DNA of 64,000 nt from Streptomyces macrolidinus (GTDB lineage Bacteria; Actinomycetota; Actinomycetes; Streptomycetales; Streptomycetaceae), in contig NZ_JAMWMR010000026.1 of assembly GCF_023887685.1 (NCBI RefSeq), positions 1 to 64,000 of the forward strand. Direction: 5' to 3'. The position numbers were made by a program, and so were the translations under genes. This document shows positions 40,579 to 48,413 of this stretch, one piece after another. Every line of letters starts with the position of its first letter. Position 1 is the stretch's first letter. Under the pieces are notes generated by a model. The model did no database searches. It was not told where the DNA came from and was given only the letters and a program-made list of their open reading frames with translations.

Positions 40579-41403
40579 CTAGATCCGCTCCAGCACCTGC
40601 GCCAGCAGCCCGCCCATCCGCGTCGCGCTGTCGCGGCCCGCCTGGAGGACCTCCTCGTGGTTCAGCGGCTCACCGGTCATCCCGGCGGCCAGGTTCGTCA
40701 CCAGGGAGATGCCGAGGACCTCGGCGCCCGCCTCGCGTGCGGCGATCGCCTCCAGGACCGTCGACATGCCCACCAGGTCGGCGCCGAGGACCCGGGCCAT
40801 GCGGATCTCCGCCGGGGTCTCGTAGTGCGGGCCGGTGAACTGCGCGTAGACGCCCTCCTCCAGGGAGGGGTCGACCTCCTTGCACAGGGCGCGCAGGCGC
40901 GGCGAGTACAGGTTCGTCAGGTCGACGAAGTTGGCGCCCACGATCGGGGAGGTCGCGGTCAGGTTGATGTGGTCGCTGATCAGGACCGGCTGGCCGGGGC
41001 GCATGGTCTCGCCCAGACCGCCGCAGCCGTTGGTGAGGACGATGGTCTTGGCCCCGGCGGCGACGGCGGTGCGGACGCCGTGCGCCACGGCGGCGACCCC
41101 GCGGCCCTCGTAGTAGTGCGTACGCCCGAGGAAGACCAGGGCCCGCTTCTCACCGATCCGGTACGAGCGGATCTTGCCGCCGTGGCCCTCGACGGCCGGG
41201 GGCGGGAAGCCGGGCAGCTCGGTGACCTGGAACTCGGCCTCGGGTGCGCCGAGGGCGTCGACGGCCGGGGCCCAGCCGGAGCCCATCACGAGGGCGACGT
41301 CGTGGGTCTCGACGCCCGTCAGCTCGCGCAGGCGCGCGGCGGCGGTGTCGGCGGCGGCGTAGGGGTCGCCCTGGATGTCGTCCGGAAGAAGAGATGCGTT
41401 CAC
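40579..41403 (-). CDS. Purine nucleoside phosphorylase
   Basis: A 274-aa trimeric-type PNP that phosphorolyses inosine, guanosine and deoxy forms to base and pentose-1-phosphate. Key segments: LVMGSGWAP (phosphate loop), LGRTHYYEG with His and Tyr, LTNGCGGLG, GPHYETPAEI and GMSTVLEAIAA (purine contacts). GTG at 41403 is chosen; GTG at 41409 is also possible. It heads an operon with the phosphosugar mutase and has the nucleoside-salvage palindrome about 25 nt upstream. After its TAG stop the same frame stays open for 20 further codons. Confidence 0.93.
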   Translation of the reverse strand: MNASLLPDDIQGDPYAAADTAAARLRELTGVETHDVALVMGSGWAPAVDALGAPEAEFQVTELPGFPPPAVEGHGGKIRSYRIGEKRALVFLGRTHYYEGRGVAAVAHGVRTAVAAGAKTIVLTNGCGGLGETMRPGQPVLISDHINLTATSPIVGANFVDLTNLYSPRLRALCKEVDPSLEEGVYAQFTGPHYETPAEIRMARVLGADLVGMSTVLEAIAAREAGAEVLGISLVTNLAAGMTGEPLNHEEVLQAGRDSATRMGGLLAQVLERI

Positions 41404-41427
41404 GCGCACGAGAGTAACCGGTCGGTG

Positions 41428-41441
41428 CCTACGCGCGTAGA
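41428..41441 (-). promoter_or_regulatory. Nucleoside-salvage operator, PNP site
   Basis: On the minus strand TCTACGCGCGTAGG ends 19 nt before the GTG at 41409, followed by a possible -10 box TACTCT (41416-41411). The palindrome would overlap the -35 region. Confidence 0.65.
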
Positions 41442-41475
41442 TGAGGGAGGTGACGGCAACGCGATCGTTGTGTTG

Positions 41476-41625
41476 TCGTTTCCGGCGCCACCCGTGTTGT
41501 CCGTCCGACCGGCGCCCCTCGCGATGTCCGGCTGTCCGGCGCCACCTCGTGTCGTACGGCTGTCCGGTGCCGCGCCGCGATGTCCGGCTGTCCGGCGCCA
41601 CTCCGCGTCGTCCGCTTCCGGCACC
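41476..41625. repeat. Degenerate tandem repeat around TGTCCGGCGCCAC
   Basis: The 25-bp sequence starting GCGATGTCCGG occurs identically at 41521-41545 and 41577-41601 (period 56), and shorter variants of TGTCCGGYGCC recur across the region. It fills most of the gap between the PNP promoter and the next gene. No start-supported gene is visible on either strand. Confidence 0.75.
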
Positions 41626-41650
41626 GCTTCGGCTCACCGACGACCGGCCG

Positions 41651-42127
41651 TCAGCAGGGTCGCTTGCGCAGCTCCATCACGTAGTCGTGCGGTGCTCCCG
41701 CGGACTCGGCGGCGTCGGCGATCTCGCCCAGATAGCTGGCCGAGGGCAGGCCGCCCTCGTAGCCGTTCAGGGCGTACGTCCAGGCCGTCTCCTCGCCGTC
41801 CAGCGTGTGCACGCGGACGCGCAGGCGGCGGTAGACGCCGAGGCTCACGCCCTCCGAGCGGTCCATGGAGTCCTCGTCCATGGGGGCGATGTCGTACAGC
41901 GCGACGAAGACCTGGGTGAGCGGGTCCTCGACGATCGTCGCGAGCGCGCCGTCCCAGGCGGCCCCCGCGCTCTCGACCTCGGTCGAGGAGGGCAGGCCCC
42001 ACTGCTCGCCCCCGAAGGTCAGCCGCCAGCCGTTCAGCCAGCCGGTGGCGCGCAGCGGGGAGTGGGGTGCGCGGCGGGACATCAGCCGGGCGTCGAGGTT
42101 GCCGGCGTACGCGGCATAGAGCGACAT
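41651..42127 (-). CDS. Gamma-glutamylcyclotransferase-fold protein
   Basis: A 158-aa protein with the GGCT/AIG2-like fold: MSLYAAYAGNLDARLM at the N-terminus holds the YGxN-type substrate loop (AYAGNL). It may act on gamma-glutamyl or related amides, but members of this family have diverse activities. ATG at 42127 is well placed at the start of the first strand. It is divergent from the LpdA-like gene with 95 bp between starts. Confidence 0.75.
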   Translation of the reverse strand: MSLYAAYAGNLDARLMSRRAPHSPLRATGWLNGWRLTFGGEQWGLPSSTEVESAGAAWDGALATIVEDPLTQVFVALYDIAPMDEDSMDRSEGVSLGVYRRLRVRVHTLDGEETAWTYALNGYEGGLPSASYLGEIADAAESAGAPHDYVMELRKRPC

Positions 42128-42222
42128 GGAGTCGAGGGTACGACAGCACCCCGCCCGTCCCCGGGGTGTCGGAAGCGGCGCTCTCCTCCCCCGGGGGAGC
42201 ACTGCGCCGGACGTGCGGGACA

Positions 42223-43671
42223 ATGGGGTACGTGACTCGGATCGTGATCATCGGTGGCGGACCCGGCGGATATGAAGCGGCGCTGGTGGCCGCGCAGCTC
42301 GGGGCGGAGGTGACCGTCGTCGACTGCGACGGTCTGGGCGGCGCGTCGGTGCTCACCGACTGCGTGCCCTCGAAGACCCTCATCGCCACGGCCGAGGTGA
42401 TGACCACCTTCGATTCGTCGTACGAAGAGCTGGGCATCCTGGTCGCCGACGACACCCCGCCGCTGGAGCAGACCGCGCGCGTCGTCGGGGTGGACCTCGG
42501 GAAGGTCAACCGTCGGGTGAAGCGGCTCGCGCTCGCCCAGTCCCACGACATCACCGCGTCCGTCACGCGCGCCGGCGCCCGCGTCCTGCGCGGCCGTGGC
42601 CGGCTGGAGGGCATGCAGGGCCTGGACGGCTCGCGCAAGGTCGTCGTCCGGGCGGCGGACGGCAGCGAGGAGACCCTCACCGCCGACGCCGTGCTCATCG
42701 CGACCGGCGGTCACCCGCGCGAGCTGCCCGACGCCCAGCCGGACGGCGAGCGCATCCTCAACTGGACCCAGGTCTACGACCTCGACGAGCTGCCCGAGGA
42801 ACTCATCGTCGTCGGATCCGGTGTCACGGGCGCCGAGTTCGCCGGGGCGTACCAGGCCCTCGGCTCCAAGGTCACCCTCGTCTCCTCGCGCGACCGCGTG
42901 CTGCCCGGCGAGGACCCCGACGCCGCCGCTGTCCTGGAGGACGTCTTCCGGCGGCGCGGCATGAACGTGATGGCCCGCTCGCGCGCCCAGTCCGTCAAGC
43001 GCGTCGGCGACCGGGTCGAGGTCACCCTCTCCGACGGCCGCGTGATCACGGGCTCGCACTGCCTCATGGCCGTCGGCGCCATCCCCAACAGCAGCGGGAT
43101 GGGCCTGGAAGAGGCCGGGGTCAAGCTCCGCGAGTCCGGACACATCTACACCGACAAGGTCTCCCGTACGACGGCTCCGGGCGTGTACGCGGCCGGTGAC
43201 GTCACCGGCGTCTTCGCCCTCGCGTCCGTCGCCGCCATGCAGGGCCGGATCGCCATGTACCACTTCCTGGGCGACGCGGTGGCCCCGCTCGACCTGAAGG
43301 CCGTCTCCTCGAACGTCTTCACCGACCCCGAGATCGCGACCGTCGGCTACACGCAGGCGGACGTCGACGCGGACAAGATCGACGCCCGGGTCGTCAAGCT
43401 GCCGCTGCTGCGCAACCCGCGCGCCAAGATGCAGGGCATCCGCGACGGCTTCGTCAAGATCTTCTGCCGCCCCGGCACCGGGATCGTGGTCGGTGGTGTG
43501 GTCGTCGCGCCGCGTGCCTCGGAGCTGATCCACCCCATCTCGATCGCGGTCGACAACAACCTGACGGTCGAACAGATCGCGAACGCCTTCACCGTGTACC
43601 CGTCCCTGTCGGGCTCGATCGCCGAGGTGGCACGGCAGTTGCACACCCGGAAGCTCACGGCCGAGTCCTGA
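42223..43671 (+). CDS. LpdA-like NAD(P)H quinone reductase flavoprotein
   Basis: A 482-aa flavoprotein of the dihydrolipoamide dehydrogenase family: FAD loop GGGPGGYEA near residue 11, NAD(P) loop VVGSGVTGAEFA, C-terminal dimerisation domain (HPISIAVDNNLTVE). The redox disulfide is broken: the segment GGASVLTDC has Ser42 where the first Cys should be and keeps only Cys47, and the C-terminal His-Glu pair is absent. It therefore cannot reduce lipoamide and matches mycobacterial LpdA (Rv3303c), described as an NAD(P)H:quinone reductase. Start ATG 42223 or GTG 42232. Confidence 0.88.
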   Translation: MGYVTRIVIIGGGPGGYEAALVAAQLGAEVTVVDCDGLGGASVLTDCVPSKTLIATAEVMTTFDSSYEELGILVADDTPPLEQTARVVGVDLGKVNRRVKRLALAQSHDITASVTRAGARVLRGRGRLEGMQGLDGSRKVVVRAADGSEETLTADAVLIATGGHPRELPDAQPDGERILNWTQVYDLDELPEELIVVGSGVTGAEFAGAYQALGSKVTLVSSRDRVLPGEDPDAAAVLEDVFRRRGMNVMARSRAQSVKRVGDRVEVTLSDGRVITGSHCLMAVGAIPNSSGMGLEEAGVKLRESGHIYTDKVSRTTAPGVYAAGDVTGVFALASVAAMQGRIAMYHFLGDAVAPLDLKAVSSNVFTDPEIATVGYTQADVDADKIDARVVKLPLLRNPRAKMQGIRDGFVKIFCRPGTGIVVGGVVVAPRASELIHPISIAVDNNLTVEQIANAFTVYPSLSGSIAEVARQLHTRKLTAES

Positions 43672-43815
43672 GTCCAGCCGCGGCCCGGGTGACGTTCCGG
43701 TGACGTTCGGGCGGGAGAGGCTCCTATATCATCTCCCGCCCTCCGTTGCGAACAACTTCTGTTATTCGGCGCAAACTGCTGAAACCAGACGGTCGTCGGC
43801 GTTACTGTCAGTTTC

Positions 43816-44781
43816 GTGTTCGCTGCAGAACGTCGCCAATTGATCCTCGAAATGGTGCGAGCGAACGGTGCCGTGTCGCTCCGTGAGCTCGCCCGCGTCG
43901 TCCAGACCTCCGAAGTGACCGTACGGCGGGACGTGCGTGCACTGGAGGCAGAAGGACTCCTCGACCGCCGGCATGGCGGTGCGGTACTGCCGGGCGGGTT
44001 CACGCGAGAGTCCGGCTTTCCGCAGAAATCGCATCTCGCGACCGCCGAGAAGACGGCCATCGCCGACCTCGCCGCGAGCCTCGTCGAAGAAGGCGAGGCC
44101 ATCGTGGTCGGGGCCGGTACCACCACGCAGGAACTGGCGCGCCGGCTCGCCCGGGTGCCGGGGCTGACCGTGGTCACCAACTCCCTGTTGGTGGCCCAGG
44201 CGTTGGCCCATGCCAACCGCGTGGAGGTCGTGATGACCGGCGGCACCCTGCGCGGCTCCAACTACGCCCTGGTCGGCAGCGGTGCGGAGCAGTCCCTCCA
44301 AGGGCTGAGGGTCTCCAGAGCCTTCCTGTCCGGGAGCGGGCTCACCGCCGAGCGCGGCCTGTCCACGTCCAACATGCTCTCGGCGTCCGTCGACCGCGCG
44401 CTGGTGCAGGCCGCCGCGGAGGTCGTCGTCCTCGCCGACCACACCAAGCTCGGTGCGGACACGATGTTCCAGACCGTGCCCACGGACGTCATCACGCATC
44501 TGGTGACGGACGACCCGCCCGCGCACGACGACCGTGCGGCCACCGAACTCCAGGCCCTGGCCGACCAGGGCGTCCAGATCGCGGTCGCCGGAGCGGCGGG
44601 CGGCGGTACGGTCGGCGGCGACCCCGTTCCCACGGAGCGCCGCCGGCGCCGGGACGTGCCCCTGCCCGGCCAGCGCCGCAGCCAGGGTCCCGGGGGCGGT
44701 CCGCAGTTGCGCAGCGCGACGGTCCTCGGGGAGCCGCCCACGGGAGAACGCGCGCGCGTGGCGGATCTGCGCCGCCGCTGA
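43816..44781 (+). CDS. DeoR family transcriptional regulator
   Basis: A 321-aa DeoR-type regulator: N-terminal winged helix (RRQLILEMVRANGAVSLREL, recognition helix VTVRRDVRAL) and a sugar-phosphate-isomerase-like sensor domain (VVGAGTTTQELARRL). The last 55-60 residues are an Arg/Pro/Gly-rich tail not usual in the family. GTG at 43816 is used. DeoR proteins often answer to phosphorylated sugars, so it is one candidate for controlling the nucleoside genes nearby, but the shared palindrome is missing from its own upstream region. Confidence 0.85.
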   Translation: MFAAERRQLILEMVRANGAVSLRELARVVQTSEVTVRRDVRALEAEGLLDRRHGGAVLPGGFTRESGFPQKSHLATAEKTAIADLAASLVEEGEAIVVGAGTTTQELARRLARVPGLTVVTNSLLVAQALAHANRVEVVMTGGTLRGSNYALVGSGAEQSLQGLRVSRAFLSGSGLTAERGLSTSNMLSASVDRALVQAAAEVVVLADHTKLGADTMFQTVPTDVITHLVTDDPPAHDDRAATELQALADQGVQIAVAGAAGGGTVGGDPVPTERRRRRDVPLPGQRRSQGPGGGPQLRSATVLGEPPTGERARVADLRRR

Positions 44782-44794
44782 CCGCGGGACCACG

Positions 44795-44841
44795 CGAGGC
44801 GCCCGGCGCACCCGCTCTGTGCGGGTCCGCCGGGCGCCTCG
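44795..44841. terminator. Bidirectional terminator, deoR-type / accA2
   Basis: CGAGGCGCCCGGCG at 44795-44808 pairs with CGCCGGGCGCCTCG at 44828-44841 (14 bp), with an inner ACCCGC/GCGGGT stem. It lies between two convergent genes. Confidence 0.85.
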
Positions 44842-44857
44842 TACCACCTACGTCTGC

Positions 44858-44891
44858 GTCAGTCCTTGATCTCGGTCAGTCCTTGATCTCG
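44858..44891. repeat. 17-bp tandem duplication at the accA2 stop codon
   Basis: GTCAGTCCTTGATCTCG is repeated exactly at 44858-44874 and 44875-44891. The second copy holds the accA2 C-terminal codons and stop; the first lies beyond it. Confidence 0.85.
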
Positions 44892-46648
44892 CAGATGACC
44901 GCGCCGGAGGTGAGGGACGCGCCGACCTCGGCGCCCAGGCCCTTGATGGTGCCCGTCTTGTGCGCGTTCAGCGGCTGCTCCATCTTCATCGCCTCCAGGA
45001 CGACGACCAGGTCGCCCTCCTTGACCTCCTGGCCCTCCTCCACGGCGACCTTGACGATCGTGCCCTGCATGGGCGAGGCGAGGGCGTCACCGGAGGCGAG
45101 GGGGCCGGACTTCTTGGCCGCCCGCCGCTTCGGCTTGGCGCCCGCCGCCAGCCCCGTACGCGCCAGGGACATGCCGAGCGACGAGGGCAGGGACACCTCC
45201 AGCCGCTTGCCGCCGACCTCGACGACGACCGTCTCGCGGCCCGCCTCCTCCTCGGCCTCCGCCTCAGCAGTCGCCGTGAAGGGCTTGATCTCGTTGACGA
45301 ACTCGGTCTCGATCCAGCGGGTGTGGATCGTGAACGGCTCGGCGGAGCCGGTCAGTTCCGGCGCGAAGGCCGGGTCCTTGACGACCGCGCGGTGGAACGG
45401 GATGGCGGTGGCCATGCCCTCGACCTGGAACTCCTCCAGGGCACGGGAGGCCCGCTGGAGAGCCTCCTCGCGGGTACGGCCGGTCACGATCAGCTTGGCG
45501 AGGAGCGAGTCCCAGGCCGGGCCGATGACCGAACCCGACTCCACCCCGGCGTCCAGACGCACACCGGGCCCGGTCGGCGGGGCGAAGGTGGTCACGGTGC
45601 CGGGGGCGGGCAGGAAGTTACGGCCCGGGTCCTCGCCGTTGATGCGGAACTCGAAGGAGTGGCCGCGCAGTTCGGGGTCGCCGTAGCCGAGTTCCTCGCC
45701 GTCGGCGATACGGAACATCTCGCGGACGAGGTCGATACCGGCGACCTCCTCGGTGACCGGGTGCTCCACCTGGAGACGGGTGTTGACCTCCAGGAAGGAG
45801 ATCGTGCCGTCCACGCCGACGAGGAACTCCACGGTGCCCGCGCCCACATAGCCGGCCTCCTTGAGGATGGCCTTCGACGCGCGGTACAGCTCGGCGGTCT
45901 GCTCGGCGGACAGGAACGGCGCCGGGGCCTCCTCGACCAGCTTCTGGTGGCGGCGCTGGAGCGAGCAGTCACGGGTGGAGACGACGACCACGTTGCCGTG
46001 CTGGTCGGCCAGGCACTGGGTCTCCACATGGCGGGGCTTGTCGAGGTAGCGCTCGACGAAGCACTCACCGCGGCCGAAGGCGGCGACGGCCTCGCGGACC
46101 GCCGACTCGTACAGCTCCGGAACCTCTTCCAGCGTGCGGGCGACCTTCAGACCGCGCCCGCCACCGCCGAAGGCGGCCTTGATGGCGATCGGCAGGCCGT
46201 TCTCCTCGGCGAACGCCACGACCTCCTCGGCACCGGAGACCGGGTCGGGCGTACCGGCGACCAGCGGGGCACCGGCGCGCTGGGCGATGTGCCGGGCGGC
46301 CACCTTGTCACCGAGGTCCCGGATGGCCTGCGGCGGCGGGCCGATCCAGATCAGCCCGGCGTCCAGCACCGCCTGGGCGAAGTGCGCGTTCTCGGAGAGG
46401 AAGCCGTAGCCGGGGTGGATGGCGTCCGCGCCGGAGTCCTTGGCGGCCTGCAGGACCTTCTCGATGTCCAGGTAGCTGGTGGCCGGAGTGTCACCGCCCA
46501 GGGCGAACGCCTCGTCCGCGGCACGGACGTGCAGGGCGTCCCGGTCCGGGTCGGCGTACACGGCCACGCTCGCGATCCCGGCGTCACGGCAGGCCCGGGC
46601 GACACGGACAGCGATTTCGCCACGGTTGGCGATCAACACCTTGCGCAC
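44876..46648 (-). CDS. accA2: Acyl-CoA carboxylase biotin carboxylase/carrier subunit
   Basis: A 590-aa alpha subunit joining biotin carboxylase and biotin carrier domains. It carboxylates its own biotin with ATP and bicarbonate, for transfer by the beta subunits to acetyl- or propionyl-CoA. Motifs: RKVLIANRGEIAVR at the N-terminus, glycine loop FGGGGRGLKV, catalytic EVNTRLQVEHPVTE, and EAMKMEQP with the biotinylated Lys555. Start GTG at 46648 after GGAGAGGGAG gives the length I recall for S. coelicolor AccA2; the frame to 46756 lacks conserved sequence. Beta and epsilon subunits and biotin ligase lie within 6 kb. Confidence 0.93.
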   Translation of the reverse strand: MRKVLIANRGEIAVRVARACRDAGIASVAVYADPDRDALHVRAADEAFALGGDTPATSYLDIEKVLQAAKDSGADAIHPGYGFLSENAHFAQAVLDAGLIWIGPPPQAIRDLGDKVAARHIAQRAGAPLVAGTPDPVSGAEEVVAFAEENGLPIAIKAAFGGGGRGLKVARTLEEVPELYESAVREAVAAFGRGECFVERYLDKPRHVETQCLADQHGNVVVVSTRDCSLQRRHQKLVEEAPAPFLSAEQTAELYRASKAILKEAGYVGAGTVEFLVGVDGTISFLEVNTRLQVEHPVTEEVAGIDLVREMFRIADGEELGYGDPELRGHSFEFRINGEDPGRNFLPAPGTVTTFAPPTGPGVRLDAGVESGSVIGPAWDSLLAKLIVTGRTREEALQRASRALEEFQVEGMATAIPFHRAVVKDPAFAPELTGSAEPFTIHTRWIETEFVNEIKPFTATAEAEAEEEAGRETVVVEVGGKRLEVSLPSSLGMSLARTGLAAGAKPKRRAAKKSGPLASGDALASPMQGTIVKVAVEEGQEVKEGDLVVVLEAMKMEQPLNAHKTGTIKGLGAEVGASLTSGAVICEIKD

Positions 46649-47001
46649 GATGGCTCCCTCTCCTTGAAACAAGCCGAGTTTAGGGACTGCCGACACGAGG
46701 TTTCGACCCGTCCCCAGTGGTGAGCTTGCCCACACGGAGCGTGAAACCAGGCTCACTCAAGCTGTGAAATCCCTTGTCGCGCCGCCGCACATGGGGATCC
46801 TGCGGAAAACCCTAGCCCTCCGACGTGGTCGAGGTCTCTATGAAGTAGTCCCGCCGCAGCTCGTGTTTCTTTGTGGAGTCCCTACTAATGGCCCAACGAT
46901 TCTTTGCCTTCGCCGAACCCCTTGCCCCGTGGTTTACCCATGAGTAGCGTTCGGAGCATCTCAAAACTACTCGCGGTAACACGTGGCGCGCGCGAAGGTG
47001 G
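46649..47001. other. 353-bp accA2 upstream region
   Basis: A long non-coding gap of lower GC content than its surroundings, between divergent accA2 and a membrane-protein gene. It should contain the accA2 promoter; I see no convincing -10/-35 pair. A 19-codon frame (listed separately) is the only small ORF with a plausible ribosome site. Confidence 0.5.
46888..46947 (+). CDS. Possible 19-residue leader peptide
   Basis: ATG at 46888 reads MAQRFFAFAEPLAPWFTHE before TAG. GGAG lies about 9 nt upstream. The peptide is Phe/Ala/Pro-rich. It could be a leader or a chance frame in the accA2 upstream gap; no hairpin that would support attenuation is evident. Confidence 0.25.
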   Translation: MAQRFFAFAEPLAPWFTHE

Positions 47002-47478
47002 GTGGGGTCGGTGGTCCGCAGGCCGGTGGCGGGGGTCGTGGCGGCCGTCCTCTTCGTGGAGGCGCTCGGCCTCGCGTTCGTGAACTGGTTCCTCGGTGTG
47101 GTCGTCGACCGGCAGGACATGTCCCTGGCCGGGCTCGACCCGCACACGATGTCCGTGTCGTCGAAGGCGGCCGGTGTCGTCTTCGGGCTCTACTTCGCGC
47201 TGTGCGCCCTGGCCGCGCTGCTGGTCGCCGTGCGCGACCGCGCTCCGTCCGGCTTCTGGCGCGTGCTGCTGGTCACCGCCGCCGTGGTGCACGCGCTGCT
47301 CGGGGCCTTCGCGATCGGCCTGCTCGGCTGGGGCGCGTTCGCGTGCATGATGCTCGTGCTCGGGCTGATCCTGCTTACCCTGATGACGTACGACCGCCCG
47401 GCGCGCACCGCCGAGCCGGGCGACAGCGACGCCCCGAAGACCCCGGGAAGCGGCGGCACCGAGGCGGTCGCCCCCTGA
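47002..47478 (+). CDS. Four-helix membrane protein, unknown function
   Basis: A 158-aa protein with four hydrophobic segments (AGVVAAVLFVEALGLAFV, AAGVVFGLYFALCALAALL, VLLVTAAVVHALLGAFAIG, FACMMLVLGLILLTLM) and a hydrophilic C-terminal tail rich in Pro/Gly/Asp. GTG at 47002 follows GAAGGTGG; GTG at 47011 is also possible. Conserved beside accA2 and maf in Streptomyces as I recall, but with no known function. Confidence 0.72.
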   Translation: MGSVVRRPVAGVVAAVLFVEALGLAFVNWFLGVVVDRQDMSLAGLDPHTMSVSSKAAGVVFGLYFALCALAALLVAVRDRAPSGFWRVLLVTAAVVHALLGAFAIGLLGWGAFACMMLVLGLILLTLMTYDRPARTAEPGDSDAPKTPGSGGTEAVAP

Positions 47479-47489
47479 CGCCTACCGGC

Positions 47490-48110
47490 TCACTCCTCGC
47501 CAGTGGCCCACAACTCCGTGATCTGGACGCCCAGTTGGGCGAGCAGTCGGCGCACCATCGGCAGCGAGATGCCGATGACGTTGCCGTGGTCGCCGTCGAT
47601 GCCGTCGATGAAGGGCGCCGAGCGGCCGTCGAGCGTGAACGCCCCGGCCACGTACAGGGGTTCACCGGAGGCGACGTACGCGGCGATCTCCTCGTCCGTC
47701 GGCTCGCCGAAGCGGACCACGGTGGACGCGGTGGCGGACGCGTACCGGCCGCTGACCGTGTCGTAGACGCAGTGGCCGGTCTGGAGCGTGCCCGCACGGC
47801 CGCGCATCGCCTTCCAGCGGGCCGTCGCCTCCTCCGCGTCCGCGGGCTTGCCGAGGGCCTCGCCGTCCAGTTCGAGCACCGAGTCGCAGCCGATCACCAG
47901 CGCGCCCATGAGCTCGGGCTTCGCCGCCACGACGGAGGCCTTCGCCTCGGCCAGCGCGAGCGCGAGTTCCGCGGGGGTGGGGGCGGTGACGGCGTCCTCG
48001 TCGACCCCGCTCACCACGACCTCGGGCCGGAATCCGGCCTGGCGGAGGAGCCCGAGCCGGGCGGGGGACTGGGACGCGAGCACGAGACGGCGGCGGGGCT
48101 GAACGGTCAT
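47490..48110 (-). CDS. maf: Maf-family nucleotide pyrophosphatase
   Basis: A 206-aa Maf protein, a nucleoside-triphosphate pyrophosphatase that removes non-canonical or certain canonical nucleotides and is linked to septum control. Family motifs: LVLASQSPARLGLL at residues 9-22, GCDSVLELDG near 74-83, GKPADAEEA, and the IDGIDGDHGNVIG segment. It is the last gene of a leftward cluster after pccB, the epsilon subunit and a small membrane protein. ATG at 48110. Confidence 0.9.
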   Translation of the reverse strand: MTVQPRRRLVLASQSPARLGLLRQAGFRPEVVVSGVDEDAVTAPTPAELALALAEAKASVVAAKPELMGALVIGCDSVLELDGEALGKPADAEEATARWKAMRGRAGTLQTGHCVYDTVSGRYASATASTVVRFGEPTDEEIAAYVASGEPLYVAGAFTLDGRSAPFIDGIDGDHGNVIGISLPMVRRLLAQLGVQITELWATGEE

Positions 48111-48147
48111 GTGCTCAGCGTATCGGCGCCCCTCGGTCGCGCGCCCC

Positions 48148-48276
48148 TCATCGGGTGCCGATGACGATCATCGCCAGCACCATGGCCAGCGCCATGAGGA
48201 CCCCCAGCCGCCGCAACATGTCCTGAGCGCGACGGAGTTCGTCGGGCGGCTCGTTCTCGGGGTCGGACCACAGCAT
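48148..48276 (-). CDS. Small membrane protein, MmpB-like
   Basis: A 42-aa protein beginning MLWSDPENEPPDELRRAQDM and ending in one membrane helix (LGVLMALAMVLAMIVIGTR). The sequence closely resembles the short Streptomyces proteins I recall being named morphogenic membrane protein MmpB. ATG at 48276 begins exactly at the conserved part; the open frame continues upstream to 48378 (76 aa), but that part is poor in conserved features. It lies between maf and the epsilon subunit gene on the same strand. Confidence 0.6.
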   Translation of the reverse strand: MLWSDPENEPPDELRRAQDMLRRLGVLMALAMVLAMIVIGTR

Positions 48277-48413
48277 GCCGTCGATCGTGACCCGGCGAGG
48301 CACCCCGGCGCCTGAGTACGCGTACTCAACTTGACCTGCGCCCGAGCGCGCGCAGGGGGCGCGGACGGTCCCGCCCACGCCCCCCTCGGTGTGCTCTGGT
48401 GCCTGCCGAGGCG

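Noticed and set aside
38746..41919. 1057-residue plus-strand open frame
   Set aside because: It is the antisense shadow of the phosphosugar mutase and PNP genes; the composition is Gly/Arg/Val-rich with no domain.
43676..43815. Nucleoside operator in front of the DeoR gene
   Set aside because: The region contains GCGAACAA/TTATTCGGCGC-like sequence but nothing matching TCTACGCGCGTAGM.
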